53,926 bases of DNA from Anammoximicrobium sp032229885 (GCA_032229885.1 JAVYAJ010000139.1:1-53926), one strand, 5' to 3'; numbered from the stretch's first letter, positions 44,004-53,443 are shown. Translations and numbers: made by a program. Notes: generated by a model from the letters alone, not told the origin.

Positions 44004-46619
44004 ATGAAGCGAAATCTGCGAGACACGATGGCCCGTTGGGTCGGCTGGCCGACGCGGATCGCAATCCGCGCGGCGCCGCGTCGGCCTGCGCGCAGCTTGC
44101 GCGCGGCGCGTCGGTTGCGCTACGAGTTGTTGGAAGACCGGCGTTTGCTAGCCGGCGCGCCGTTCGGCGCCGCGCCCGACGACACGGCCGAGTTCATGCT
44201 GGGCGACGTGTTGGTGACTGTCGTGTTGATGGAGTCCAGCGCCAACGTCAGCTCGGTCAATCCCAACACCGAGAACTGGACGCCCGCGTTGATCGGGGCC
44301 GCCAAACAGCGCGTTCAGGACGGCGTTCGCTGGTGGGAGCAGACGCTGGTCACCGAGTTTGCCAACACGGTGCACCATCTGAACTTCCAGTTCGATTTCA
44401 CCTATGCCGACAATCCTGTGCTGACCGACTACGAGCCGATCAGCCTGACTTCGGACTACTTCCAGTACTGGATCTATGATTTTCTGAATCCGCTCGGATA
44501 CAACCAGACCGGCCAGTTTTCCAACGACATTCGGGCGTTCAACCACGCCCAACGCGTGGCGCACGGGACGGATTGGGCCTTTACCATCTTCGTCGTCAAC
44601 GACGCGGCCGATGGCGACGGTCGATTCGCCTACGGCGGCAGTTTCCAGCAGGCCTTTTCGTTTGCCGGCGGCCAGTTCATCGTGTCTCCGGCCGGACGTC
44701 CACCCAGTACCTTTGCGCACGAGACCGGGCACATGTTCTGGGCACGCGACGAGTACGCCAACGCCGGCTCGTACACGGACCGCCGCGGTTATTACAACGC
44801 GCAGAATTGGAATGCGGCCAACAACCCGACGCCGGGGTTCACACAGAGCGTGAGCATCATGCGCGAGAACCCGCTGGACGCGGCGTTCAGTGCGCACACC
44901 AGTTCCCCGTCGTCGCTGGCCATGATCGGTTGGCGAGATTCCGATGGCGACGGCGTGTTCGACGTCCTGGACGTTCCGCACTCGTTGCGCGGCACGGGCT
45001 ATTTCGATCCCGGCTCGGGCCAGTATCGTTTCGTGGGCGAGTCGTCCGTGCAGACGCTGCCCAACCTGAATTCTTGGGGATTGCAGAACGATATCACGTT
45101 GAACAAGATCAGCCGGGCTGAGTATCGGATCGACGGAGGCGCGTGGCAGACGGCGGCCCTCTATGGGACGCCCACGGCCGCGCTGGACCTGATGTTTCCC
45201 GTGTCATCCTCCGGCACGCATGTCGTCGAAATCCGCACGATCGACGCGGATACCGGCGTCGCTTCGCCGACCTTTGTCGGCAATACTTCGAGCCCCACGT
45301 CGACATTGCGTCCCGGGATCAACGGCTTCGTCTGGATTGACGCCGACGCCGATGAAGCGATAGACAATGCAGAACCGCGATTGGCGGGGTGGACGGTTCG
45401 GCTCGTGGACGCGGACGGCGCGCCGTTGAACGTGACTCAGACCGTCGAGCCGGATGCGTTTGCGACAGGCGCGGTGTTGAACAATGTGCATCCCCAGGCT
45501 CGCCTCTCGCTCGACGGCGATCCCAGCGGCATCGTGATTGCCGCGGTCGGTGGTTCGCAGAAGGTTTTTGGCAGCCGCAGCGGAACGGTGACGCGTTCCG
45601 TCTGGGAGCCGGGCGGGCTGGGCTTGCGCGTAGACTTTACCGCGCCGACAACGGCCGTCCGCCTGGACGCGATCGGCTCGGCCAGCGGCAGCCGCGCGCG
45701 GCTCGACGCCTACGATGCGGGGGGCGTGCTGATCGGACGCTATACCACGGACGCGCTGGGCGTCGGCCGGGCCGAGACGATGCGGATCGAACGGTCGACG
45801 GCCGACATCGCGTATGTGATTGCCAAGGCCCGCGGCGCCCAGGGCGTGCGTCTGGACTCGTTGCGGTTCGGGCCTGAGACGACCACGCGGACGAACGCCG
45901 CCGGCGCGTACGCGATCACCGGCCTCGCCGCAGGCACGTATTTTGTCGAAGCCGTTTCACCGGCGGGCCGAGTGGTGGCGGAATCTCGACGCCCCGTCGT
46001 GTTGACCACGGGCCAGGCACAGGGGGCGGTGAATCTGAGCGCCCACACGGGCGAGATCTCGTGGCAAAACCAAGCCCTGCCCACGGACGTGACGGGCGAC
46101 GGTCGTGTCGCGCCGCAGGACGCCTTGGTTCTGATTAACTATATCAATGCCCACGGCGGTGATCAGAGCGTCCCGCAGAACGACGTGCCTCCGCCTTATT
46201 ACGATGTCGATGGAAATGGCTTGATCACGCCGGCGGATGTGCTGCAAGTCATCAACGAGCTGAACAGGCAGAGTTCCGGAGGATACCCGGCTGGGGAAAG
46301 GGGTGCGCCGTTTCCGGCCTCGCCGCCGGCGCCGCCAGCCGAAGGCGAACAAGGCGCAGCGCCTCCATCGGCTGCTGCGCGCCCATCGTCCGCACTCGCC
46401 GGCGTTGCCTCGATTGACGCAGCTCCACAGCACGCCGATTCCCGGCACGCCCCACGGCCCGCCGTCGGCGACAGCGCGACGCGCACCGGGCCGGGCACGT
46501 TCGCGCGTCGATCCTCGCACTGGCGAACGGCCGCCGCGGCACCGTGCGTCCGTGATCTCGACGCCGTCTTCGACTTGCTGGTAGCCGATCAGATCGATCT
46601 GGCGCCGCTGGGCCGCTGA
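44004..46619 (+). CDS. Secreted metalloprotease-like protein with LEDRRLLA signal and dockerin
   Basis: The 871-aa protein has an Arg-rich N-terminus ending in the export motif YELLEDRRLLAG. A zinc-peptidase-like domain (about 60-310) contains FAHETGHMFWARDEY (HExxH at about 44718, then DEY as in M64-type peptidases). IDADADEAIDN and RLAGWTVRLVDADG (SdrD B-like) are separated by about 150 residues of another beta domain from their completing half TNAAGAYAITGLAAGTYFVE. Dockerin repeats (DVTGDGRVAPQDALVLINYI and YDVDGNGLITPADVLQVINE) and a Pro/Ala/Ser-rich tail follow. It is probably an exported metal-dependent protease attached through calcium-binding repeats. It starts 58 bp after the giant gene. 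The ribosome binding site is weak, so ATG 44028 is an alternative start. Confidence 0.8.
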   Translation: MKRNLRDTMARWVGWPTRIAIRAAPRRPARSLRAARRLRYELLEDRRLLAGAPFGAAPDDTAEFMLGDVLVTVVLMESSANVSSVNPNTENWTPALIGAAKQRVQDGVRWWEQTLVTEFANTVHHLNFQFDFTYADNPVLTDYEPISLTSDYFQYWIYDFLNPLGYNQTGQFSNDIRAFNHAQRVAHGTDWAFTIFVVNDAADGDGRFAYGGSFQQAFSFAGGQFIVSPAGRPPSTFAHETGHMFWARDEYANAGSYTDRRGYYNAQNWNAANNPTPGFTQSVSIMRENPLDAAFSAHTSSPSSLAMIGWRDSDGDGVFDVLDVPHSLRGTGYFDPGSGQYRFVGESSVQTLPNLNSWGLQNDITLNKISRAEYRIDGGAWQTAALYGTPTAALDLMFPVSSSGTHVVEIRTIDADTGVASPTFVGNTSSPTSTLRPGINGFVWIDADADEAIDNAEPRLAGWTVRLVDADGAPLNVTQTVEPDAFATGAVLNNVHPQARLSLDGDPSGIVIAAVGGSQKVFGSRSGTVTRSVWEPGGLGLRVDFTAPTTAVRLDAIGSASGSRARLDAYDAGGVLIGRYTTDALGVGRAETMRIERSTADIAYVIAKARGAQGVRLDSLRFGPETTTRTNAAGAYAITGLAAGTYFVEAVSPAGRVVAESRRPVVLTTGQAQGAVNLSAHTGEISWQNQALPTDVTGDGRVAPQDALVLINYINAHGGDQSVPQNDVPPPYYDVDGNGLITPADVLQVINELNRQSSGGYPAGERGAPFPASPPAPPAEGEQGAAPPSAAARPSSALAGVASIDAAPQHADSRHAPRPAVGDSATRTGPGTFARRSSHWRTAAAAPCVRDLDAVFDLLVADQIDLAPLGR

Positions 46620-46906
46620 TCCTGTGGACCGGCGGCTGTCCACGGCTGGGCGAGCGAGGATCGTGGCCGCCTCGGATGCCGGTGCGGTTGCAGCGTGGCA
46701 GCGGAAATTCGCATTCTTGTCCGGCCGTCCCGCGAGGCGTGAGTTCCTAACACCCTGCTCGATCAAGTTCTTGCAGACGCCCTGGATGTGCAGTAGAATC
46801 AGGCCTTCGTGTCTGGTCAGCCCCGGCTCGTGCATCTCTTTTTCCGGGATGCCAAGTGTTTTGATACGGCGTCTAGTTGGTGCTTTCTTCTGGGAGGTCG
46901 GTGCTC
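46620..46906. other. Intergenic upstream of the second DUF1559 gene
   Basis: This 287-bp region should contain the promoter for the DUF1559-lipoprotein-oxidoreductase set. A GGGAGG ribosome binding site sits at 46892-46897. No promoter boxes or terminator hairpin are convincing. Confidence 0.4.
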
Positions 46907-47854
46907 ATGTCTCGTCGTTTTCCGAAAACTGGCTTCACGTTGGTGGAGTTGTTGGTGGTCATCGCGATCATCGGCATTTTGGTGGCCCTGTTGTTGCCTG
47001 CGATCCAGGCCGCGCGCGAGGCCTCGCGCCGTTCTCAGTGTACGAACAACCTGAAGCAGTGGACGCTAGGCGTGCAAAACCATCTCGATGCGGGCAAGGG
47101 CTTTTTTCCGATCGGAGCGAATCCGGACGTCCGAGCCGTCGAGAACAAGCGAACATACAAGCGGATCTCGTGGCCTGTGCCGCTGTGGCCGTACGTCGAA
47201 CAGACGCTCTTGCACGACCAATATGATTACAACAAACACTTCTACGAAACGCCGAATATAGACACGCACCGACAGCACGTCCCGATCTATAGCTGTCCGT
47301 CCGACATCGTGGGCGGCGAGCAGGACCATGCCGACACGTATTGGCGAGTGCTGGGCAGCTATGTCACCAACATGGGCAATACGCACCTACATCAAAATGC
47401 GGCGGATCAGGCGATCTTTACGGGAGCCCCGTTTGGGGTCGGACACGTCTATACCGTTGCCCAGATACATGATGGTACGTCGAACACGGCGTGTTTCTCG
47501 GAGATCATCATCGCGACGGCCGGCAAGGTGGATGACAACCGAGGCGACTTTTTGAACAACGAGGGCAGCCCGGGGTTCATGTCGATCCTCACGCCGAACT
47601 CGTCCAGCCCGGACCAGTGTCGCAAATGTCGAAGCACGTCGTCGAATCCGTCTCACAAAGACTATCTGGTGATACCTTGCGCCGTGGTGGGCAGCAACAA
47701 CGAATATCAAATCGCGGCTCGCAGCCGCCATCCCGGCGGAGTCAACGTGAGCATGTGCGACGGCTCGGTGCGTTTCGTCGCCAATTCGATCGACCAGGCC
47801 ACCTGGGAAGCAGCCTTGTCCGGCGACGGCGGCGAAGCTTTGGCATTGCCGTGA
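46907..47854 (+). CDS. DUF1559 pseudopilin-like protein
   Basis: The 315-aa DUF1559 protein has the prepilin-like leader RRFPKTGFTLVELLVVIAII directly at the N-terminus, then AIQAAREASRRSQCTNNLKQ. The C-terminal signature is HPGGVNVSMCDGSVRF. A central CPSDIVGGEQ and a CRKC pair (QCRKCRSTSS) are family-like cysteine features that could form disulfides after export. ATG 46907 is set by GGGAGG nine bases upstream. The next gene, a small lipoprotein, follows after 94 bp. It parallels the DUF1559 gene at 3108-4136. Confidence 0.92.
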   Translation: MSRRFPKTGFTLVELLVVIAIIGILVALLLPAIQAAREASRRSQCTNNLKQWTLGVQNHLDAGKGFFPIGANPDVRAVENKRTYKRISWPVPLWPYVEQTLLHDQYDYNKHFYETPNIDTHRQHVPIYSCPSDIVGGEQDHADTYWRVLGSYVTNMGNTHLHQNAADQAIFTGAPFGVGHVYTVAQIHDGTSNTACFSEIIIATAGKVDDNRGDFLNNEGSPGFMSILTPNSSSPDQCRKCRSTSSNPSHKDYLVIPCAVVGSNNEYQIAARSRHPGGVNVSMCDGSVRFVANSIDQATWEAALSGDGGEALALP

Positions 47855-47948
47855 GACAGCGCAGCTCGATCACGGCTGCAGCGACGGCGCCTCGTGGCGT
47901 GTCGAAGGAAGCGACCAGGCAATACACAGCGAGGGAAACGGTGACGTG

Positions 47949-48374
47949 ATGAACAGGGTTGTCTGTGCTTGGTTCGGCGTCGCGCTCGTGGCGACGCTGA
48001 CGACCTTCGGGTGCGCCGAGAAGAAGGACGAAGTCACGGTCTCGGGAAAGATCACGATCGACGGCGAGCCTATTCCGTTGGGCACGGTCACCTTTGTGGC
48101 GACCGATGGCGGTACGCCCACCGGAGGCGGCGCGATCAAGGACGGCGAGTATACGGCCAGCGTGCCGCTCGGCGAGAAGACGGTCCTGGTGATCGGCAAC
48201 CGGCCCGCCGGTCAGGAACCCGAGTATCAGGATGTGCCGGACAGCCCGATGCGCGACAAGTACGAGATGATTACGCCCGAGGCATACAACGCCAAACACC
48301 TCACACCGTTGAAGGCCAGCATCCGCGAGTCGAAAAACGGGTTGAACTTCGAACTGACGAAGTCGTTTAAGTGA
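47949..48374 (+). CDS. Small lipoprotein with carboxypeptidase-regulatory-like fold
   Basis: The 141-aa protein begins MNRVVCAWFGVALVATLTTF before lipobox Cys (FGC), then the beta domain VSGKITIDGEPIPLGTVTFV, GGGAIKDGEYTASVPLGEKT, ending ESKNGLNFELTKSF. It is the same lipoprotein type as the gene at 2374-2811 and occupies the same place after a DUF1559 gene. GAGGGAAA upstream serves ATG 47949 (an in-frame GTG lies one codon earlier). Its partner is probably the DUF1559 product, by context only. Confidence 0.85.
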   Translation: MNRVVCAWFGVALVATLTTFGCAEKKDEVTVSGKITIDGEPIPLGTVTFVATDGGTPTGGGAIKDGEYTASVPLGEKTVLVIGNRPAGQEPEYQDVPDSPMRDKYEMITPEAYNAKHLTPLKASIRESKNGLNFELTKSFK

Positions 48375-48593
48375 CGCGCTTGTGCGTCTTTGGCCGCGTC
48401 CGATGTTGTCCGCAGACGCGATGGGATCCGGCCGCGTTCGTTCGGCGTCCCGAGCGACGTCGCGCGGCCGTGCGTCGGGCGCGGCCCAAGAGCGAAACGT
48501 GCGCGACCACGCATGACGTGCCCTCCGGGTCGGACCCGCCGCGTCGGGCCCGTTATCGGCCCGATCGCGTTCCTTTTTTCACCAGGTGAATCG

Positions 48594-51500
48594 ATGATGA
48601 GGCGAGCTTTTGGGTGGCTTACGGTAGTGCTCGGCTGCGTGGCCGGCGCGGGGGCGACGGCAGAGGATGCCGTCAACGAATCGGCGCGGCGGATCCCGGT
48701 CGCCTATGACGTCGATGTAGTTGTCGTCGGTGGCGGTACGGGCGCGGTTTCGGCGGCCATTGCCGCGGCCCAGGGCGGCGCGAAGGTTTTCCTGGCGGCC
48801 CCTTATCCATATCTGGGCGACGACATGACCGCCACGTTGCGCCTGTGGCTCGAACCGGGCGAAACGCCGACGTCGCCCTTGGCTCAGCGCGTGTTCGACG
48901 ATCGAGCGCAACCGACGGTCGATCCGGATCGGCTCGCGTTCACGTATCAGACGGACCAGCCGAGCGCCGCGATCCATCGCGATACGACGCCGCCCGGTCG
49001 GCTGACCGACGGCGTGTGGGATTCCGCCGCGTCGCAAAGCGTCCAGTACGACAACAACGTGCAGATCATCGCGGACTTGGGCCGCTCGCAGCCGGTGCGT
49101 CTGGTTCGCGCCATGGTGTTTCGCCGTCCGCTCGGCGCTGGCGGGGGAAGCGGGTTCGACGTCCAACGGATCACGGTATCATTGAGCGACGACCAGCAGC
49201 AGTGGCGTCCGGCCGCCACGATCGAGAACGATCGCCCGCCGGAGGAGTTGTCGGTGCTGACGGCGCCGATCGACGCCACGGCGCGATACGTCCGTCTAGG
49301 GTTTGAAAAGCCGGAGGGCTTCGAGCGGATGCTGCTGGGCGAGATCGAGATCGTCGGTCCGCCGCAGAGCCGCGACCCGATCGCGGCCGACAAACGGCCG
49401 GCGCCGCGACCGATGCACGTCAAAGGTTCGCTTGACGACGAGCTGTTGGCGGCCGGGGTCCAGTACCTGTACAGTTGCTATGCGACCGATGTGCTTCGCG
49501 ACGCCGACGGCAAGCCTCGAGGAATCGTGATGGCGAACCGGGCCGGACGGCAGGCCGTCTTGGCCAAGACGATCATCGACGCTACGCCTCGCGCGACCGT
49601 GGCTCGCCTGGCCGGCGCGGCGTTCCGTCCCTATCCGGGAGGAACCCACACGTTCCGGCGAGTCGTGATCGGCGGCCGACAGCGTGGGCCGGACTATATC
49701 ACGTCTCGCTTGGCCGCGCCTTCGTTCCACGGACCTCATCCCAACGCGGCCGGAACGTCCAGCGGCGAGTTTCCCGTGATCGAGTACACGATGCCGTTGC
49801 CGATCGAGGGCGACAGCTATGCGGCGTATATGCAGGTAGATCAGCAGGCTCGGACGATGACCTACGATCCCGAGCAGCAGTTCACGTCGGACGAGTTGTT
49901 CGAGATCCCACCGGATCCCATGCACGGGCGGCAGACGGCCAGCGGCCCCTGGGCGAGCGTGGAATCGCTGCCGCTCGGGGCGTTCCAACCGGCGGACGTC
50001 GAGCGATTGTACGTGTTGGGCGGCTGCGCCGACGTCTCGCGCGAACAAGCCGAGAAAATGCTGCGTCCCGTGGCCTATATGGATCTGGGCCAGCGGCTGG
50101 GCGCGGCGGCTGCGTCCGACGCGCGCGCGGTTCGAGATGCGTCCGCTGCGCGTCTGCCCGGCCAGCCCACCACGGCTCCGGCCGCGGGCGGCGACGTGCT
50201 CGAACCCCTGACCGGCGTGCGGCCGACGCAACATGGCTTGCCCACCGTGACGCAGGACGCCCGCGCGCTGCCGGTCTTGGGACGCTATGACGTGCTGGTG
50301 GTCGGCGGCGGGACGGGCGGCGCCCCGGCGGGCATCGCCGCGGCGCGGGCCGGAGCCAAGACGCTGGTGGTCGAGTACCTGCACGGCCTGGGCGGCGTGG
50401 GCACGATCGGCGCGATCAGCAGCTATTACTGGGGCAATCGCGTCGGCTTTACGGCCACTGTCCAAGACAACCCGTCGCGATGGGTGATCGAGCAACGCAT
50501 CGAGTGGTATCGCCAAGAGCTGCTCAAGGCCGGCGCCGATCTATGGTACGGCGTGATCGGCTGCGGCGCCTATGTTCAGGACGATCGTGTGATCGGCGCG
50601 GTCGTGGCGACGCCCTTTGGCCGTGGGGTCGTGTTGGCGCACACCGTGATCGACGCCACGGGCAATTCCGACGTCGCGGCGTCGGCCGGCGCGCAGACGG
50701 ATTATACGGACGCTTCCGAGTTCGGCATGCAGGGCACCGGGCTGCCGGGCCTGCGAATCGGCGGTTCGTACAACAACACGGACTTTACGATCGTCGACGA
50801 GACCGACATGGTCGATATCTGGCAGTTGATGGTCTACGCCAAGGGCAAGTACCCCGACGCTTTCGACCATGGCCGGCTGATCGACACGCGCGAGCGGCGG
50901 CGGATTGTGGGCGACGCGAGGATCACGTTGATTGACCAGCTCAACGAGCGGACCTATCCCGATACCGTCTGCCGCTGCTGGAGCAACTTCGACACGCACG
51001 GCTACACGGTAGATCCGTACTTGTTGCTGGAGCATCCGGACCGGAAAGGCATCGCCGTCAATATCCCGTTCCGGGCGATGCTGCCGCGCGGGCTGGACGG
51101 GATCATCGTGACGGGGCTGAGCATCAGCGCGCATCGCGACGCCGTCCCGTTGATCCGGATGCAGGCCGACATTCAGAACGGCGGTTACGCCGCCGGGCTG
51201 GCCGCTGCGATGGCCGCGGCGACGGACCAGCCGATCCGACGGATCGACGTCAAAGCATTGCAGCGACAGCTTGTCGACATCGGCAACTTGCCGGACAGCG
51301 TGTTGACCGACCAGGATTCGTTCCCGCTGTCCGATGAACGAATCGCGGCGGCGGTGCAAGAGCTTCGCCAAGGGCACGGTGCGGCGGTGATCATGACGGC
51401 GCCCGACCGGGCGCTGCCGCTGTTGCGGACCGCCTGGAACGCGGCGACCACGGACGCGGATCGCTTGACCTACGCCCGCGTGTTGGCCGTGCTGGGCGAC

Positions 51501-52028
51501 GATTCGGGCCTGGACGTGTTGCTGGAAAAGATCCGGACAACCGAGCAGTGGGACGAGGGCTGGAACTATCGCGGCATGGGCCAGTTCGGCGCGGCGCTCA
51601 GCGAGCTGGACAACCTGATCGTCGCCGCGGGCCGCGCTGGCAATCCGCGCGCGGTTCCCGTCATCGTCGAGAAACTGAACCTGCTGGACGCCAGCGTCGC
51701 GTTCAGCCACCATCGCGCTGCCGCGCTGGCCTTAGAGCTGCTGCGGGATCCGTCCGCCGCCGAGCCGTTGGCTCGGGTGCTGGCCAAGCCCCAGATGACG
51801 GGCTATGCCCAGCCGGACGTACAAACGGCCATTGCACAGGGCGTGCCCGGCGGGGCGAACGCCGAGCAGACGCGACGCGAGTCGCTCCGCGAACTGATGC
51901 TCGCCCGCGCCTTGTATCGATGCGGCGACTACGACGGTCGCGGCCAGCGGATCCTGCGCCAGTACACACACGATCTACGCGGACACTTGGCGCGTCATGC
52001 GACTGCGGTCTTGGACTCGGGGCCGTGA
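48594..52028 (+). CDS. Exported double FAD-dependent oxidoreductase with inserted discoidin-like domain
   Basis: The 1144-aa protein has a Sec signal peptide (FGWLTVVLGCVAGAGATAED). It contains two FAD_oxidored-type halves: VVVVGGGTGAVSAAIAAAQG near residue 41 and VLVVGGGTGGAPAGIAAARA near 565, the second with GLGGVGTIGAISSYYWGN after it. An F5/8 type C (discoidin)-like beta domain (about 120-252; LTDGVWDSAASQSVQYDNNV to YVRLGFEKPEG) interrupts the first half. Residues from about 915 are helical and HEAT-like (LPLLRTAWNAATTDADRLTY). Planctomycetes use such exported flavoproteins with unknown substrates. The first half lacks the usual acidic residue at the end of strand 2 (VFLAAP), so FAD may bind only the second half. 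AGGTGA five bases upstream sets ATG 48594. Confidence 0.85.
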   Translation: MMRRAFGWLTVVLGCVAGAGATAEDAVNESARRIPVAYDVDVVVVGGGTGAVSAAIAAAQGGAKVFLAAPYPYLGDDMTATLRLWLEPGETPTSPLAQRVFDDRAQPTVDPDRLAFTYQTDQPSAAIHRDTTPPGRLTDGVWDSAASQSVQYDNNVQIIADLGRSQPVRLVRAMVFRRPLGAGGGSGFDVQRITVSLSDDQQQWRPAATIENDRPPEELSVLTAPIDATARYVRLGFEKPEGFERMLLGEIEIVGPPQSRDPIAADKRPAPRPMHVKGSLDDELLAAGVQYLYSCYATDVLRDADGKPRGIVMANRAGRQAVLAKTIIDATPRATVARLAGAAFRPYPGGTHTFRRVVIGGRQRGPDYITSRLAAPSFHGPHPNAAGTSSGEFPVIEYTMPLPIEGDSYAAYMQVDQQARTMTYDPEQQFTSDELFEIPPDPMHGRQTASGPWASVESLPLGAFQPADVERLYVLGGCADVSREQAEKMLRPVAYMDLGQRLGAAAASDARAVRDASAARLPGQPTTAPAAGGDVLEPLTGVRPTQHGLPTVTQDARALPVLGRYDVLVVGGGTGGAPAGIAAARAGAKTLVVEYLHGLGGVGTIGAISSYYWGNRVGFTATVQDNPSRWVIEQRIEWYRQELLKAGADLWYGVIGCGAYVQDDRVIGAVVATPFGRGVVLAHTVIDATGNSDVAASAGAQTDYTDASEFGMQGTGLPGLRIGGSYNNTDFTIVDETDMVDIWQLMVYAKGKYPDAFDHGRLIDTRERRRIVGDARITLIDQLNERTYPDTVCRCWSNFDTHGYTVDPYLLLEHPDRKGIAVNIPFRAMLPRGLDGIIVTGLSISAHRDAVPLIRMQADIQNGGYAAGLAAAMAAATDQPIRRIDVKALQRQLVDIGNLPDSVLTDQDSFPLSDERIAAAVQELRQGHGAAVIMTAPDRALPLLRTAWNAATTDADRLTYARVLAVLGDDSGLDVLLEKIRTTEQWDEGWNYRGMGQFGAALSELDNLIVAAGRAGNPRAVPVIVEKLNLLDASVAFSHHRAAALALELLRDPSAAEPLARVLAKPQMTGYAQPDVQTAIAQGVPGGANAEQTRRESLRELMLARALYRCGDYDGRGQRILRQYTHDLRGHLARHATAVLDSGP

Positions 52029-52438
52029 CGTCGCCCGCCTTTGTCGATCGAGATCGGACGGGACGATAGGACCGCGTTTTGCTTAGCGCTGGTCCATCTT
52101 CCCGCACAGTGCAACGCGGGGTCGAACTGGCGGCCTGTGCCTGAGGGTGAGGTTTCGCCAACCTCGGCAGGCGGGCAAGTTGCCTGCGCGGGCGAGACGC
52201 CGCCAAGATCTCGGCGGGACCGATCCGAACGAGCGTAAAGTTGCGTATGCGCTCAAGGCGCCGCCCTTGGAGGGACGCGCTTCGTCGCGTCCGCCTCTAA
52301 GCTGCGCCGATGCGCAAGGCCTCGAATAGGACCGTGGCCGCCGAGCGGGGATGGCTGCGTCGCGATCCGACGCCCGAGTGTGGCGCAGGCGGCCGATCGA
52401 AGCTCGAAGTACGGGCGTTTATGTTGGGAGGTGGCGTC
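52029..52438. other. Intergenic with hairpin repeat
   Basis: About 410 bp lie before the aldo/keto reductase. It holds a plus-oriented hairpin of the GGAGGGACGCGC family (52269-52292) and a small CAGGC/GCCTG hairpin near 52170. A frame open from 52310 into the reductase is upstream of the good ribosome binding site and is not used. Confidence 0.5.
52269..52292 (+). repeat. Dispersed hairpin repeat
   Basis: GGAGGGACGCGCTTCGTCGC and GTCC: stem GGACGCG (52273-52279) pairs with CGCGTCC (52286-52292) around a 6-nt loop. It is nearly the reverse complement of 17959-17980. Confidence 0.7.
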
Positions 52439-53443
52439 ATGAAATATCGCAAGTTGGGCAAGACAGGCGTACAGGTGTCGGAGGTCGGCCTGGGAACGTG
52501 GCAACTGGGCGGCGCGGACTGGGGACCGGTTCCCGAATCGGACGCTCTCAATATCCTCGCTCGTTCCGTGGATCTGGGCGTGAATTTTTTCGATACGGCG
52601 GATGTTTACGGCCACGGAGTCAGTGAACAGATCATCGGTCGTTTTTTGCGCCAGACCGATCAACGCGTGTACGTGGCCACAAAGCTCGGGCGCAAGCTGT
52701 GGGCCGATCTAGGCCAACGATGGCCCGAGCGGTTGACGCTCGCGATGGCCCGCGAAGCCACCGAACGATCGCTGCGCAACCTGGGCGTCGAATCGATTTT
52801 CTTGCAGCAATGGCATTGCCTGCCCCCGGACGAGTATCGGCGCGGCGAGGTCTTCGAACATCTGGAGACGCTGAAGCACGAGGGCTTGATCCAGCATTGG
52901 GGATGCAGCGTCGAGACGATCGACGAGGCGCGGTTGTGTTTGGAGCATCCGGGCTGCGAGTCGCTGCAGGTGATCTACAACGTCTTCCGCCAGCGGCTGA
53001 CCGACGAGCTGTTGCCGCTGGCTCGCCAACACGAGGTCGGAATACTCGCGCGCGTGCCCTTGGCCAGCGGGCTGCTGGCCGGCCGATTCAAGCCGGGCCA
53101 ACGCTTTGCCCCGAACGATCATCGTCACTACAACGCGGACGGACAGATGTTCAACGTCGGCGAGACGTTCGCGGGACTGCCGTTCGAGAAGGGCGTCCTG
53201 TTGACCGAAAAAGTCAAAGCCATTCTGGATCCGACCAGTGACGAACGCCTGTCGCAACTGGCGCTGCGCTGGATCCTGGATCACGATGCGGTGAGCACCG
53301 TCATCCCGGGCGCGACGCGAGTCGCTCAGGCCGAAAGCAATGCCGCCGCGTCCTCGCTGCTGCCGTTGGGCGAGGCGATGCATCAGCAGTTGTTCGAGCT
53401 GTACCAACAGGAGATCGAACCCGAAATTCGCGGCGGTTACTAG
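52439..53443 (+). CDS. Aldo/keto reductase
   Basis: The 334-aa TIM-barrel NADPH oxidoreductase begins MKYRKLGKTGVQVSEVGLGT. The catalytic tetrad is visible: Asp in FFDTADVYG, Tyr in the same motif, Lys in VATKLGRK, His in LQQWHCLPP. The C-terminal cofactor region is VIPGATRVAQAESNAAA. It reduces aldehydes or sugar ketones in the cytoplasm; the substrate is unknown. GGGAGG seven bases before ATG fixes the start. It is a single gene, followed by hairpins and the repeat array. Confidence 0.93.
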   Translation: MKYRKLGKTGVQVSEVGLGTWQLGGADWGPVPESDALNILARSVDLGVNFFDTADVYGHGVSEQIIGRFLRQTDQRVYVATKLGRKLWADLGQRWPERLTLAMAREATERSLRNLGVESIFLQQWHCLPPDEYRRGEVFEHLETLKHEGLIQHWGCSVETIDEARLCLEHPGCESLQVIYNVFRQRLTDELLPLARQHEVGILARVPLASGLLAGRFKPGQRFAPNDHRHYNADGQMFNVGETFAGLPFEKGVLLTEKVKAILDPTSDERLSQLALRWILDHDAVSTVIPGATRVAQAESNAAASSLLPLGEAMHQQLFELYQQEIEPEIRGGY

